From contig NZ_VOHK01000001.1 of the NCBI RefSeq assembly GCF_007859325.1, positions 186,001 to 250,000 on the forward strand: a stretch of DNA of 64,000 nt, given 5' to 3'. The notes beneath the pieces are model-generated. The model made no database searches and was not told where the DNA came from. It saw only the letters and a list, made by a program, of their open reading frames with translations. The DNA is from Luteimonas marina (lineage in GTDB: Bacteria > Pseudomonadota > Gammaproteobacteria > Xanthomonadales > Xanthomonadaceae). Each line of letters opens with the position of its first letter. Position 1 is the first letter of the stretch. This document shows, in pieces, positions 10,676-19,435 of the stretch. The translations under genes were made by a program, and so were the position numbers.

Positions 10676-12055
10676 ATGAGACCCATGCTTGTCATCCCGA
10701 ACGAAGTGGGGGATCTGCTTTCCCCCGGCGATGCCGGCGAGGACAGGCAGATCCCTCACTTCGTTCGGGATGACAGCCAGGGCGCAGCGTGCCGTGGGGT
10801 CGGGCCGCGTGGTGCGGTCCCGCGCTTCGCGTCGATCGCACTGTCGTGCCTGCTGACGGTGGCCTGCGCCCATGGCGTCCCGGACGATGCGGAGGGCGTG
10901 CGGGACGAACGCGAGGCCGGCGCCGGTCTCGCCGAAAACCGGGGCATGGACTGTGAAGTCGAGGAGATTGCCGGTTCGCCGGACGCCGGGCTTCCCGACC
11001 CGTTCGCACGCGCCGACGGCTCCCGCATCGCAACCCGGGCGGACTGGCGTTGCCACCGGCAGGCGCTGCTGCGCACGGCCGAGGCACAGGTCTACGGCTG
11101 GAAGGGCCCGAAGCCGGATCGCGTAACCGGGACGATCGCCGACGATCGCATCGACGTCACCGTGTCCCACGCGGGCAGGGAAGTGTCGTTCAGCGCCGAC
11201 CTCCGCCTGCCCGAAGGCCCCGGCCCGCATCCGGCGATCATCGTCGTGGGCGGACGTGCGGGCGTCGACGACGGCCTGCTCGCCGGCGAAGGCGTCGCCC
11301 GCATCGACTTCGTTCCGACCGCGGTCGGCGCCGAGACCGGCACCTCGCGCGCAAGGCAGGGCGCGTTCTTCGACCTGTACGGAGAACAGGTGCAGGGCAC
11401 GGGCACCCTGATGGCCTGGGCCTGGGGCGTGAGCCGCATCATCGACGTCGTCGCGCAGGCCGGGCAGGGCAGGCTGCGCGTCGATGCGATCGCGGTCACC
11501 GGCTGCTCGCGCTACGGCAAGGGCGCGCTGGCGGCCGGCGCATTCGACGAGCGCGTGGCGCTGACGATCCCGATCGAATCCGGCTCCGGCGGCGTTCCGG
11601 CGTGGCGCGGCGTCGTCGCCGAGGGCGCGCAGCCGCCGCACAGCGCCTTCGGCGAACAGCCCTGGCTGGGCGACGCCTTCGGCGCCTTTGCCAACGAGGT
11701 GGAGCGGCTGTCCATCGACCAGCACGAGGTGCTCGGCCTGGTCGCGCCGCGCGGCCTGCTCGTCCTCGACAACCCGCACGTCGACTGGCTGGGCGCGCGC
11801 TTCGGTCACGTCAGCGCGCTGGCGGGGGCGGAGATCTACCGGGCGCTCGGCGTCGCCGGCAACCTCGGCTACCACTCGGCGGTCGCGGACGGAACGCACT
11901 GCGCCTGGCGCAGCGAGTGGGACGTGGCCGCGCGCGACGCCATCCGGCGCCACCTGCGCAAGGCGCAGGCCGATGACCTGCCGATCGTTGCCGCGGACGG
12001 GAAGGCGGGGTCGCCGGAGGCGTCCTGGCAGTGGCGGGCGCCGGAACTGCGTTAG
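10676..12055 (+). CDS. CE15 glucuronoyl-esterase-like lipoprotein with repeat-derived N-terminus
   Basis: The open frame is 459 residues. The serine-hydrolase core has the CE15 signature GCSRYGKGA (nucleophile Ser278), the acid candidate in IPIESGSGG and a C-terminal His in DGTHCAWR. CE15 enzymes cleave ester links between glucuronic acid of xylan and lignin alcohols, and are exported. A lipoprotein-like signal, SIALSCLLTVACAHG, lies at about residues 51-65, but no in-frame ATG, GTG or TTG precedes it other than the ATGs at 10676 and 10682, which read through a family A repeat. The true start is therefore unresolved, or the repeat now encodes the N-terminus. The catalytic call is better supported than the start. 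Confidence 0.75.
   Translation: MRPMLVIPNEVGDLLSPGDAGEDRQIPHFVRDDSQGAACRGVGPRGAVPRFASIALSCLLTVACAHGVPDDAEGVRDEREAGAGLAENRGMDCEVEEIAGSPDAGLPDPFARADGSRIATRADWRCHRQALLRTAEAQVYGWKGPKPDRVTGTIADDRIDVTVSHAGREVSFSADLRLPEGPGPHPAIIVVGGRAGVDDGLLAGEGVARIDFVPTAVGAETGTSRARQGAFFDLYGEQVQGTGTLMAWAWGVSRIIDVVAQAGQGRLRVDAIAVTGCSRYGKGALAAGAFDERVALTIPIESGSGGVPAWRGVVAEGAQPPHSAFGEQPWLGDAFGAFANEVERLSIDQHEVLGLVAPRGLLVLDNPHVDWLGARFGHVSALAGAEIYRALGVAGNLGYHSAVADGTHCAWRSEWDVAARDAIRRHLRKAQADDLPIVAADGKAGSPEASWQWRAPELR
10690..10775. repeat. Inverted repeat, family A (copy A4), overlapping the CE15 gene start
   Basis: TGTCATCCCGAACGAAGTGG at the left and CACTTCGTTCGGGATGACA at the right enclose a short GC-rich middle. In the CE15 reading frame it would encode about the first 33 residues (VIPNEVGDLL and IPHFVRDDS at the two arms). 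Confidence 0.85.
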
Positions 12056-12078
12056 GGAAGCTCTGAACAAGTCGGAAT

Positions 12079-12149
12079 TGTCATTCCGAACGCAGTGAGG
12101 AATCTCGGAGAATCAAGAGCACGGATTTCTCGCCGCGCTCGAAATGACA
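12079..12149. repeat. Intergenic inverted repeat, family A (copy A5)
   Basis: TGTCATTCCGAACGCAGTGA and the divergent right arm ending GCGCTCGAAATGACA lie between the convergent CE15 and SDR genes (gap 12056-12185). Nothing else is recognised in that gap. Confidence 0.8.
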
Positions 12150-12185
12150 AGTTGGGGGTTTTCAGGAGTTTCCTCCAGGCGCGAC

Positions 12186-12986
12186 CTATTCCGTACTGCG
12201 GATGCGCGACGAGTTCTTCGCCATGCGCCGCAGGATGAAGCGATCGGGCAGGTGCTTGGTCGCGAAGCGCAGCAGCTTGTACACCGCGCCGGGGACCACG
12301 ACCACCTCGCCGCGCTCCACGGCGTCGATGCCGGCGCGGGCGACGTCGTCGGCGTCGAGCCACATCCACTGCGGCAGCTTCGACATCATCGCGCGCGTGC
12401 CGGTGACGTCGTGGAATTCGGAATGCGTGAATCCCGGGCACAGCGCGGTGGCGTGCAAGCCGGCGTCGGCGTTCTCCAGCGCCAGCGATTCGCTGAAGCG
12501 GACCATGAAGGCCTTCGCCGGCGCATACAGCGTCTGCCCGTCGGCCGAGGGCACCAGCGCGGCGAACGAGGCCACGTTGAGGATGCGGCCGTCGCCGCTG
12601 TCGCGGATCGCCGGCAGCAGGCGCCAGGTCAGTTCCGACACCGCGCCCACCATCACCTGCAGGAAGGCGGCGTGCGTGCGCCAGTCGTTCTTCAGGTAGC
12701 GGCCCGGCACGCCGTAGCCGGCGTTGTTGACCAGGATGCGGACCGGCAGGCCGCGGGCGGCGATCGCGTCGGCCAGCGCCTGCGGCGCGGCGGGGTCGGC
12801 GAGATCGGCCGGGACGACGTGGACCTTGACCTGCGCGCGCAGTTCCGCGGCCAGCGCCTGCAGCCGTTCGGCGCGGCGCGCGGTCAGCACCAGCGGCACG
12901 CCGCGGCGCGCGTACTCGCGCGCGATCGCGATGCCGATACCGCTGGAGGCGCCGGTGACGAGGGCATGGCCGCGCGGATCGGGCAT
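12186..12986 (-). CDS. Short-chain dehydrogenase/reductase
   Basis: A 266-residue classical SDR. The Rossmann dinucleotide motif is TGASSGIG near residue 11, followed by NNAG, the catalytic Ser in VAS, and YAPAK. An Arg-rich second strand end (LTARRAERLQ) hints at NADPH preference. The C-terminal KHLPDRFILRRMAKNSSR is similar to the tail of many fatty-acid or retinol-type SDRs of unknown substrate. It is transcribed away from tpiA across a 68-base spacer. No specific function is assigned. Confidence 0.85.
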   Translation of the reverse strand: MPDPRGHALVTGASSGIGIAIAREYARRGVPLVLTARRAERLQALAAELRAQVKVHVVPADLADPAAPQALADAIAARGLPVRILVNNAGYGVPGRYLKNDWRTHAAFLQVMVGAVSELTWRLLPAIRDSGDGRILNVASFAALVPSADGQTLYAPAKAFMVRFSESLALENADAGLHATALCPGFTHSEFHDVTGTRAMMSKLPQWMWLDADDVARAGIDAVERGEVVVVPGAVYKLLRFATKHLPDRFILRRMAKNSSRIRSTE

Positions 12987-13054
12987 CGGGGGCTCCTTCG
13001 GTGGTCGCGGACGCTTCGGCTATCCTGTGCGCCCTTCAGGATCGGAGTCGCGCG

Positions 13055-13807
13055 ATGCGCCGCAGGATCGTAGCCGGAAACTGGAAGCTGCACGGCACCC
13101 GCGATTTCGCCACCCGGCTGGTCGGCGAGGTGGCGGCGGGGCTGCCGGTCCCGGGGGTGGAGCTCGTGGTGCTGCCGCCGCTGCCCTACCTGGGCGACCT
13201 GATCGAGGACTTCGAGGGCCATCCCCTGGCCTTCGGCGCGCAGGACGTCAGCCACAACGAGCAGGGGGCCTATACCGGGGAGGTATCGGCGTCGATGCTG
13301 GTCGATGTCGGCGCCCGTTACGGGCTGGCCGGCCATTCCGAACGCCGCCGCTACCACGCCGAGAACAGCGATCTGGTGGCCAGGAAGTTCCTCGCCGCCG
13401 CCAACGCCGGCCTGGTGCCGATCCTGTGCCTGGGCGAGACGCTGGAGGAGCGGCAGGCCGGGCGCACCGAAGAGGTGATCGCGGCGCAGCTGCGGCCGGT
13501 GCTGGATCTGGCCGGGGTGGAGCGGTTCGCCGCCGCGGTCGTGGCCTACGAGCCGGTCTGGGCGATCGGCACCGGGCAGACCGCGACCCCGGACCAGGCC
13601 CAGGCCGTCCATGCCTTCATCCGTGGCGAGGTGGCGGCCCGGGATGCTAGAATCGCTGATTCCCTGCCGCTGCTGTACGGCGGCAGCGTCAAGCCGGACA
13701 ACGCCGCCGAGCTGTTCGCGAAAGCGGACATCGACGGCGGCCTGATCGGCGGCGCCTCGCTGGTGGCGGCGGACTTCCTCGCCATCGCCCGCGCCGCGGC
13801 CCGCTGA
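13055..13807 (+). CDS. tpiA: Triose-phosphate isomerase
   Basis: A 250-residue glycolytic TIM barrel interconverting dihydroxyacetone phosphate and glyceraldehyde-3-phosphate. The active site is complete: Lys11 (GNWKLHG), His94 (GHSERR) and Glu166 (AYEPVWAIGTG); the phosphate-binding LLYGGSVKPDN follows. The ATG at 13055 has GGAG eight bases upstream, so the longer in-frame reading from 13001 is rejected. Confidence 0.97.
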   Translation: MRRRIVAGNWKLHGTRDFATRLVGEVAAGLPVPGVELVVLPPLPYLGDLIEDFEGHPLAFGAQDVSHNEQGAYTGEVSASMLVDVGARYGLAGHSERRRYHAENSDLVARKFLAAANAGLVPILCLGETLEERQAGRTEEVIAAQLRPVLDLAGVERFAAAVVAYEPVWAIGTGQTATPDQAQAVHAFIRGEVAARDARIADSLPLLYGGSVKPDNAAELFAKADIDGGLIGGASLVAADFLAIARAAAR

Positions 13808-13842
13808 CGCCGGTTCGAACACTTTTTTCCGAGTACGCCGCA

Positions 13843-14301
13843 ATGCTGTTGCTGACCCTCAACATCCTGTTCGTCCTGGTCGCGGTCGCGATGATCGCGC
13901 TGATCCTCATGCAGCGCGGCGCCGGCGCTTCGGCCGGCTCCGGATTCGGCGGCGGTGCGTCGGCCACCGTGTTCGGCGCGCGCGGTTCCGCGAACTTCCT
14001 CAGCAAGGCCACCAAGTGGCTGGCGATCACCTTCTTCGCGATCACGCTGTTCATGGCGTGGTACGCGACGCACCGGGCGACCGCGCCGACCGCGGGCACC
14101 GACCTGGGCGTGATGTCGCAGGTTCCCGCGGCGCCCGCCGCCCCGGGGGCGGTGGCTGTGCCCGCCGCGCCGGTGGCCACGCCGTCAACCGTGCCTGCCG
14201 CGCCCGATACGCAGCCGGAGGCGACTTCGACGGTCCCGGCCGCGCCGGCGGAATCCCCGGCGGCGCCACAGGATGCCGACCCGGCTGCTCAAACGCAGTA
14301 G
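13843..14301 (+). CDS. secG: Preprotein translocase subunit SecG
   Basis: A 152-residue SecG, the two-helix accessory subunit of SecYEG. Membrane helices span about residues 2-23 and 56-75, with the conserved MQRGAGASAGSGFGGGAS loop and FLSKATKWLA. The C-terminal 65 residues are a low-complexity Ala/Pro/Thr tail absent from E. coli SecG but common in relatives. The tpiA-secG-tRNA-Leu order is conserved widely in gammaproteobacteria. Confidence 0.95.
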   Translation: MLLLTLNILFVLVAVAMIALILMQRGAGASAGSGFGGGASATVFGARGSANFLSKATKWLAITFFAITLFMAWYATHRATAPTAGTDLGVMSQVPAAPAAPGAVAVPAAPVATPSTVPAAPDTQPEATSTVPAAPAESPAAPQDADPAAQTQ

Positions 14302-14308
14302 GAACGCT

Positions 14309-14314
14309 TACAAT
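14309..14314 (+). promoter_or_regulatory. Probable -10 box for tRNA-Leu
   Basis: TACAAT lies 7 bases after the secG stop and 42 bases before the tRNA. No good -35 is visible at 17 bases upstream (TGCTCA), so this is only a candidate; the tRNA may also be read from the secG transcript. Confidence 0.4.
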
Positions 14315-14356
14315 TGCTGCAATGCCGCGAGTGGTCTTGCGCGGCAGTTTGAATTT

Positions 14357-14441
14357 GCCCAGGTGGCGGAATTGGTAGACGCACTACCTTGAGGTGGTAG
14401 CGGCTTAGGTCGTGGGGGTTCGAGTCCCCCCTTGGGCACCA
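14357..14441 (+). tRNA. leuU: tRNA-Leu (anticodon GAG)
   Basis: An 85-base class II tRNA with a long variable arm and genome-encoded CCA. The acceptor stem is GCCCAGG paired with CTTGGGC (one G-U). The anticodon stem CTACC/GGTAG encloses loop TTGAGGT, giving anticodon GAG, which reads CUC/CUU. The T arm is GGGGGTTCGAGTCCCCC. Its position after secG matches leuU in E. coli. No attachment-site duplication or integrase follows. Confidence 0.95.
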
Positions 14442-14517
14442 TTTTGAAGTTGCGCGCGCGTCAAGGCGCGCCGAGCAACGGCCGCGGCGACGCGGCAAGT
14501 AGCCGAGAGAACAACGA

Positions 14518-14874
14518 GTGCTGGCCGAATACCTGCCGACCCTGCTGTTCCTGCTTGTTGCCACCGGTATCGGCATCGCATTGCTGATCATCGGCAACCT
14601 GCTGGGCCCCAAGCGCCCGTCGCCGGAAAAACTGTCGCCGTACGAATGCGGCTTCGCCGCGTTCGAGGATGCGCGCATGCAGTTCGACGTGCGCTACTAC
14701 CTCATCGCCATCCAGTTCATCATCTTCGACCTGGAAATCATCTTCATCGTGCCCTGGGCCACCGTGTTCCGCGAGCTCGGTCCGCTCGGCCTGGTCGAGA
14801 TGGGCATCTTCGTCGGCATGCTGCTGCTCGGGTTCGTCTACGTCTGGAAGAAGGGAGCGCTGGAATGGGAGTGA
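14518..14874 (+). CDS. nuoA: NADH-quinone oxidoreductase subunit A
   Basis: A 118-residue, three-helix membrane subunit of complex I at the quinone-site junction. The conserved loop [20 protein letters not shown] and the motif FLIFDLEI-like [14 protein letters not shown] are present. It starts with GTG, with only a weak GAGAGA ribosome site. It opens the 14-gene nuo operon; the 76 bases between tRNA-Leu and this start show no convincing promoter, so transcription may come through the tRNA. Confidence 0.96.
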   Translation: MLAEYLPTLLFLLVATGIGIALLIIGNLLGPKRPSPEKLSPYECGFAAFEDARMQFDVRYYLIAIQFIIFDLEIIFIVPWATVFRELGPLGLVEMGIFVGMLLLGFVYVWKKGALEWE

Positions 14875-15470
14875 TCCAGGCGATCCGCGGCCTGGCGGAT
14901 TCGGCCAGCAACCCGCTGCCGGAAGGCCGCGTCGACGACATCCTGCGTCCGGAGACCCTGCTGGGCGCATCGGCCGACAACAACCCGCTGCTCGAGCGCG
15001 GTTTTGTCACCACCAGCTCCGACGTGCTGCTCAACTGGGCGCGCACCGGCTCGATGTGGCCGATGACCTTCGGCCTGGCCTGCTGCGCGGTGGAAATGAT
15101 GCATGCCGGCGCCGCGCGCCTCGACCTCGACCGCTACGGCGTCGTGTTCCGTCCGTCGCCGCGCCAGTCCGACGTGATGATCGTGGCCGGCACCCTGGTC
15201 AACAAGATGGCCCCGGCGCTGCGCAAGGTCTACGACCAGATGCCGAGCCCGAAGTGGGTGATCTCGATGGGCAGCTGCGCCAACGGCGGCGGCTATTACC
15301 ATTATTCCTACGCGGTGGTGCGCGGCTGCGACCGCATCGTGCCGGTCGATGTCTACGTGCCTGGCTGCCCGCCGACCGCCGAGGCGCTGGTCTACGGCAT
15401 CCTGCAGCTGCAGAAGAAGATCCGCCGCGCCACCAACTTCGGCGACGACAAGACGGGGCTGCGCGAATGA
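14865..15470 (+). CDS. nuoB: NADH-quinone oxidoreductase subunit B
   Basis: A 201-residue peripheral-arm subunit that binds iron-sulfur cluster N2, the last electron carrier before quinone. The four ligands are in [18 protein letters not shown] and VPGCPPTAE. The ATG lies inside the nuoA 3' end (10-base overlap), giving [15 protein letters not shown], an extended N-terminus before the conserved core. Confidence 0.97.
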   Translation: MGVIQAIRGLADSASNPLPEGRVDDILRPETLLGASADNNPLLERGFVTTSSDVLLNWARTGSMWPMTFGLACCAVEMMHAGAARLDLDRYGVVFRPSPRQSDVMIVAGTLVNKMAPALRKVYDQMPSPKWVISMGSCANGGGYYHYSYAVVRGCDRIVPVDVYVPGCPPTAEALVYGILQLQKKIRRATNFGDDKTGLRE

Positions 15471-16225
15471 GCGAGCCGCTGTCCGCCTTCGTCGAGCGCC
15501 TGCGCGCGCGTTTCCCCGAGGCCGAAGTGACGGTCGCGCAGCCGCGCGGCGAGGTCGGCATCGTCACCGCCGGCGACTGGCTCGCCGCCTGCACCGTGCT
15601 GCGCGACGAGTTCGGTTTCGAATCATTGGTCGACCTGTGCGGCGTCGATTACCTCGGCTACGGCAGCGACGAGTGGGATACCGACACTTCGTCGGAAGGC
15701 TTCAGCCGCGGCGTCGAAGGGCGCGGCCCCGGTCGCTTCCGCTTCGGCGAGGCGCCCTCGCAGCAGCTGCCGCAGCCCGACGGCGAGGGCGCGATCCCGG
15801 TGCCGCAGCGCCGCTTCGCTGCCGTGGCGCAGCTGCTGTCGGTGCGCCACAACCGTCGCCTGCGCGTGACCTGCTTCGCGCCCAGCGACGACCTGCCCGT
15901 GGTGTCCTCGCTGACCGGCCTGTGGCCGGTCGCCAACTGGTTCGAGCGCGAGGCCTTCGACCTGTTCGGCATCGTCTTCCAGGGCCATCCGGACCTGCGC
16001 CGGATCCTGACCGACTACGGCTTCGTCGGTCACCCGTTCCGCAAGGATTTCCCGCTGATCGGCAACGTCGAGGTACGCTATGACGCGGAGAAGAAGCGCG
16101 TGGTGTACGAACCGGTGACCTCGGTCGAGCCGCGCGTCGGCGTGCCGCGCGTGATCCGCGACGACGCGCGCTACGAGACCGCGGTCGGCGAACAGGCGGC
16201 CCGCCGCACGGGGGATGCGAAGTGA
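15467..16225 (+). CDS. nuoC: NADH-quinone oxidoreductase subunit C (30 kDa)
   Basis: A 252-residue peripheral-arm subunit, separate from NuoD rather than fused as in E. coli. The conserved tail includes [20 protein letters not shown] and [13 protein letters not shown] charged insert of about 50 residues (about 65-115) interrupts the early part of the domain. The start overlaps the nuoB stop (ATGA). Confidence 0.95.
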   Translation: MSEPLSAFVERLRARFPEAEVTVAQPRGEVGIVTAGDWLAACTVLRDEFGFESLVDLCGVDYLGYGSDEWDTDTSSEGFSRGVEGRGPGRFRFGEAPSQQLPQPDGEGAIPVPQRRFAAVAQLLSVRHNRRLRVTCFAPSDDLPVVSSLTGLWPVANWFEREAFDLFGIVFQGHPDLRRILTDYGFVGHPFRKDFPLIGNVEVRYDAEKKRVVYEPVTSVEPRVGVPRVIRDDARYETAVGEQAARRTGDAK

Positions 16226-17544
16226 GCGCCGTCCCGCACCTGCCCGTGCAGCAGGCGAGCGAAGGCTTCGCCAGCAATCCCGCCGAATCCCGGCAGGAGA
16301 TCCGCAACTACACGCTGAACTTCGGCCCGCAGCATCCGGCCGCGCACGGCGTGCTGCGCCTGATCCTGGAGATGGACGGCGAGACCGTCGTCCGCGCCGA
16401 CCCGCACGTGGGCCTGCTCCATCGCGGCACCGAGAAGCTGGCCGAGTCCAAGCCGTTCAACCAGTCGATCGGCTACATGGACCGGCTCGACTACGTGTCG
16501 ATGATGTGCAACGAGCACGCCTACGTGCGCGCGATCGAGACCCTGATGGGGATCGAGGCGCCCGAGCGCGCGCAGTACATCCGCACGCTGTTCGACGAAG
16601 TCACGCGCATCCTGAACCACCTGATGTGGGTCGGTTCGAACGCGCTCGACCTCGGCGCGATGGCGGTGTTCCTGTACGCGTTCCGCGAGCGCGAGGAGTT
16701 GATGGACGTGTACGAGGCGGTGTCGGGCGCGCGCATGCACGCGACCTACTACCGCCCGGGCGGCGTCTACCGCGACCTGCCCGACCGCATGCCGCAATAC
16801 CGCGAGTCGCCGTGGCGCAAGGGCGGCAAGCTCAAGCGCTTCAACGAGTGGCGCGAAGGCTCGATGCTGGACTACCTGGAAGCCTTCGCCAAGGACTTCC
16901 CGACGCGTGTCGACGAGTACGAGACGCTGCTCACCGACAACCGCATCTGGAAGCAGCGCACCGTCGGCATCGGCGTGATCCCGCCCGAGCAGGCGCTGGC
17001 TTGGGGCATGACCGGCCCGATGCTGCGCGGTTCCGGCGTGGCCTGGGACCTGCGCAAGAAGCAGCCCTACGCGAAGTACGCGGAGGTCGATTTCGACATC
17101 CCGGTCGGCGTCAACGGCGACTGCTACGACCGCTACCTCGTGCGCGTGGCCGAGATGCGCGAGTCCACCCGCATCATCGAGCAGTGCGTGCACTGGCTCA
17201 GGGCCAACCCCGGCCCGGTGATGATCGACAACTACAAGGTCGCGCCTCCCTCCCGCGAGGAGATGAAGGACGACATGGAAGCGCTGATCCACCACTTCAA
17301 GCTGTTCTCGGAAGGCTATTGCGTGCCCGCCGGCGAGACCTACAGCGCGGTCGAGGCGCCCAAGGGCGAGTTCGGCTGCTACCTGGTCAGCGACGGCGCC
17401 AACAAGCCCTTCCGCGCGCACCTGCGCGCGCCGGGCTTCGCCCACCTGTCGTCGATGGACGAGATTGTGAAGGGGCACATGCTGTCGGACGTGGTGGCGA
17501 TGATCGGCACCTATGACATCGTGTTCGGAGAGGTCGACCGATGA
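16222..17544 (+). CDS. nuoD: NADH-quinone oxidoreductase subunit D (49 kDa)
   Basis: A 440-residue subunit that lines the quinone cavity with NuoB. It contains [37 protein letters not shown] and the C-terminal [10 protein letters not shown] and [19 protein letters not shown], all typical of the family related to hydrogenase large subunits. The GTG start overlaps the nuoC stop by four bases. Confidence 0.97.
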   Translation: MSAVPHLPVQQASEGFASNPAESRQEIRNYTLNFGPQHPAAHGVLRLILEMDGETVVRADPHVGLLHRGTEKLAESKPFNQSIGYMDRLDYVSMMCNEHAYVRAIETLMGIEAPERAQYIRTLFDEVTRILNHLMWVGSNALDLGAMAVFLYAFREREELMDVYEAVSGARMHATYYRPGGVYRDLPDRMPQYRESPWRKGGKLKRFNEWREGSMLDYLEAFAKDFPTRVDEYETLLTDNRIWKQRTVGIGVIPPEQALAWGMTGPMLRGSGVAWDLRKKQPYAKYAEVDFDIPVGVNGDCYDRYLVRVAEMRESTRIIEQCVHWLRANPGPVMIDNYKVAPPSREEMKDDMEALIHHFKLFSEGYCVPAGETYSAVEAPKGEFGCYLVSDGANKPFRAHLRAPGFAHLSSMDEIVKGHMLSDVVAMIGTYDIVFGEVDR

Positions 17545-18068
17545 AGGCGACTGGCAATTTCGAGAACGCGCGCAACGTCGACCCGATGGTCGTGCTGAGC
17601 GATTCGACGCGCGCGCACATCGACCACTGGCTGACCAAGTTCCCGCCAGACCGCAAGCGCTCGGCCGTGCTGCAGGGCCTGTTCGCCGCGCAGGAGCAGA
17701 ACCAGGGCTTCCTGACCGACGAACTGATCGCGGGCGTGGCCAAGTACCTCGGCCTGCCGCCGGTCTGGGCCTACGAGGTCGCGACCTTCTACTCGATGTT
17801 CGAGACGCAGAAGGTCGGCCGCAACAACGTCGCCTTCTGCACCAACATCAGCTGCTGGCTCAACGGCGCCGAGCAACTGGTCGAGCACGCGGAGAAGAAG
17901 CTCGGCTGCAGGCTGGGCGAATCGACCGCCGACGGCCGCGTCTACCTCAAGCGCGAGGAAGAGTGCGTGGCCGCGTGCTGCGGCGCGCCGGTGGTCGTGA
18001 TCAACGGGCATTACCACGAGAAGCTCACGCCGGAACAGGTGGACGAGCTGCTGGACGGGCTGGAGTGA
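17541..18068 (+). CDS. nuoE: NADH-quinone oxidoreductase subunit E (24 kDa)
   Basis: A 175-residue thioredoxin-like subunit carrying the off-path 2Fe-2S cluster N1a. The cluster ligands are in CTNISCW and [13 protein letters not shown]. The start overlaps the nuoD stop (ATGA). It works with NuoF and NuoG as the NADH-oxidising module. Confidence 0.96.
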   Translation: MKATGNFENARNVDPMVVLSDSTRAHIDHWLTKFPPDRKRSAVLQGLFAAQEQNQGFLTDELIAGVAKYLGLPPVWAYEVATFYSMFETQKVGRNNVAFCTNISCWLNGAEQLVEHAEKKLGCRLGESTADGRVYLKREEECVAACCGAPVVVINGHYHEKLTPEQVDELLDGLE

Positions 18069-19435
18069 TGGTGGGTCATTCGCACTATTCGGAAGGTTAC
18101 GGACCCGTCGGCCCCGCGCCGAAGGAGCACCAGGCCGTCTACACCACGCTGCACTTCGACAAGCCGTGGTCGTACGAGAACTACCTCAAGACCGGCGGCT
18201 ACAGCGCGCTGCGCAAGATCCTCGAGGAGAAGATCCCGCCGGCCGACGTGGTCGAGATGGTCAAGCAGTCGGGCCTGCGCGGCCGCGGCGGCGCGGGCTT
18301 CCCGACCGGGCTGAAGTGGAGCTTCATGCCAAAGGGCGAGATGCAGAAGTACATCCTCTGCAATTCCGACGAATCCGAGCCGGGCACGGCCAAGGACCGC
18401 GACATCCTGCGCTACAACCCGCACGCGGTGATCGAGGGCATGGCGATCGCCTGCTACGCCACCGGTTCGAGCGTGGCCTACAACTACCTGCGCGGCGAGT
18501 TCCACCACGAGCCGTTCGAACACCTCGAGGAAGCCACCCGCGAGGCCTATGCCAACGGCTGGCTGGGCAAGGACATCCTCGGCTCCGGCATCGACATCGA
18601 CATCCACAACGCGCTGGGCGCGGGCGCCTACATCTGCGGCGAAGAGACCGCGCTGATGGAGTCGCTGGAAGGCAAGAAGGGGCAGCCGCGTTACAAGCCG
18701 CCGTTCCCGGCCAATTTCGGCCTCTACGGCAAGCCGACCACGATCAACAACACCGAGACCTACGCCTCGGTGCCGGCGATCGTGCGCAACGGCGCCGAGT
18801 GGTTCATGAACCTGGGCAAGCCCAACAACGGCGGCTGCAAGATCTTCTCGGTCTCCGGCCATGTCGCGCGCCCGGGCAACCACGAGATCCGCCTCGGCAC
18901 GCCGTTCACCGAATTGCTCGAGCTGTGCGGCGGCATGCGCAACGGCAACCGCATCAAGGGCGTGATCCCGGGCGGTTCGTCGATGCCGGTGCTGCCGGGC
19001 GAGACGATGATGGGCCTGACGATGGACTACGACGCCCTGCAGAAGGCCGGCTCCGGCTTGGGCTCGGGCGCGGTCATCGTCATGGACCACACCACCTGCA
19101 TGGTGCGCGCCTGCCAGCGCATCGCGCGCTTCTACTTCAAGGAGAGCTGCGGCCAGTGCACGCCCTGCCGCGAAGGCACCGGCTGGATGTACCGCATGCT
19201 GACCCGCATCGCGAACATGGAGGCCACGCTCGACGACTTGCACATGCTGCGCGCGGCCGCCGGCCAGATCGAGGGCCACACCATCTGCGCCTTCGGCGAA
19301 GCCGCGGCGTGGCCGGTGCAGGGCTTCCTGCGCCACTTCTGGCATGAATTCGAGTACGCCATCGTGAACCGGCGCTTCCACGTCGACGACGAACTGGCGG
19401 GCACGCTGGTCACGGCAGAGAAGGTGGCCGCGTGA
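18068..19435 (+). CDS. nuoF: NADH-quinone oxidoreductase subunit F (51 kDa)
   Basis: A 455-residue subunit that binds NADH, FMN and the 4Fe-4S cluster N3. The nucleotide and flavin motifs [15 protein letters not shown] and [19 protein letters not shown] are present; the cluster ligands are [10 protein letters not shown] and the later Cys in [12 protein letters not shown]. The ATG at 18068 shares one base with the nuoE stop; a GTG immediately before it is an alternative that changes one residue. Confidence 0.97.
   Translation: MVGHSHYSEGYGPVGPAPKEHQAVYTTLHFDKPWSYENYLKTGGYSALRKILEEKIPPADVVEMVKQSGLRGRGGAGFPTGLKWSFMPKGEMQKYILCNSDESEPGTAKDRDILRYNPHAVIEGMAIACYATGSSVAYNYLRGEFHHEPFEHLEEATREAYANGWLGKDILGSGIDIDIHNALGAGAYICGEETALMESLEGKKGQPRYKPPFPANFGLYGKPTTINNTETYASVPAIVRNGAEWFMNLGKPNNGGCKIFSVSGHVARPGNHEIRLGTPFTELLELCGGMRNGNRIKGVIPGGSSMPVLPGETMMGLTMDYDALQKAGSGLGSGAVIVMDHTTCMVRACQRIARFYFKESCGQCTPCREGTGWMYRMLTRIANMEATLDDLHMLRAAAGQIEGHTICAFGEAAAWPVQGFLRHFWHEFEYAIVNRRFHVDDELAGTLVTAEKVAA

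Noticed and set aside
14357-14517. Integration of a genomic island at the tRNA-Leu 3' end
   Set aside because: No integrase, no second copy of the tRNA end was seen, and core complex I genes follow at once.
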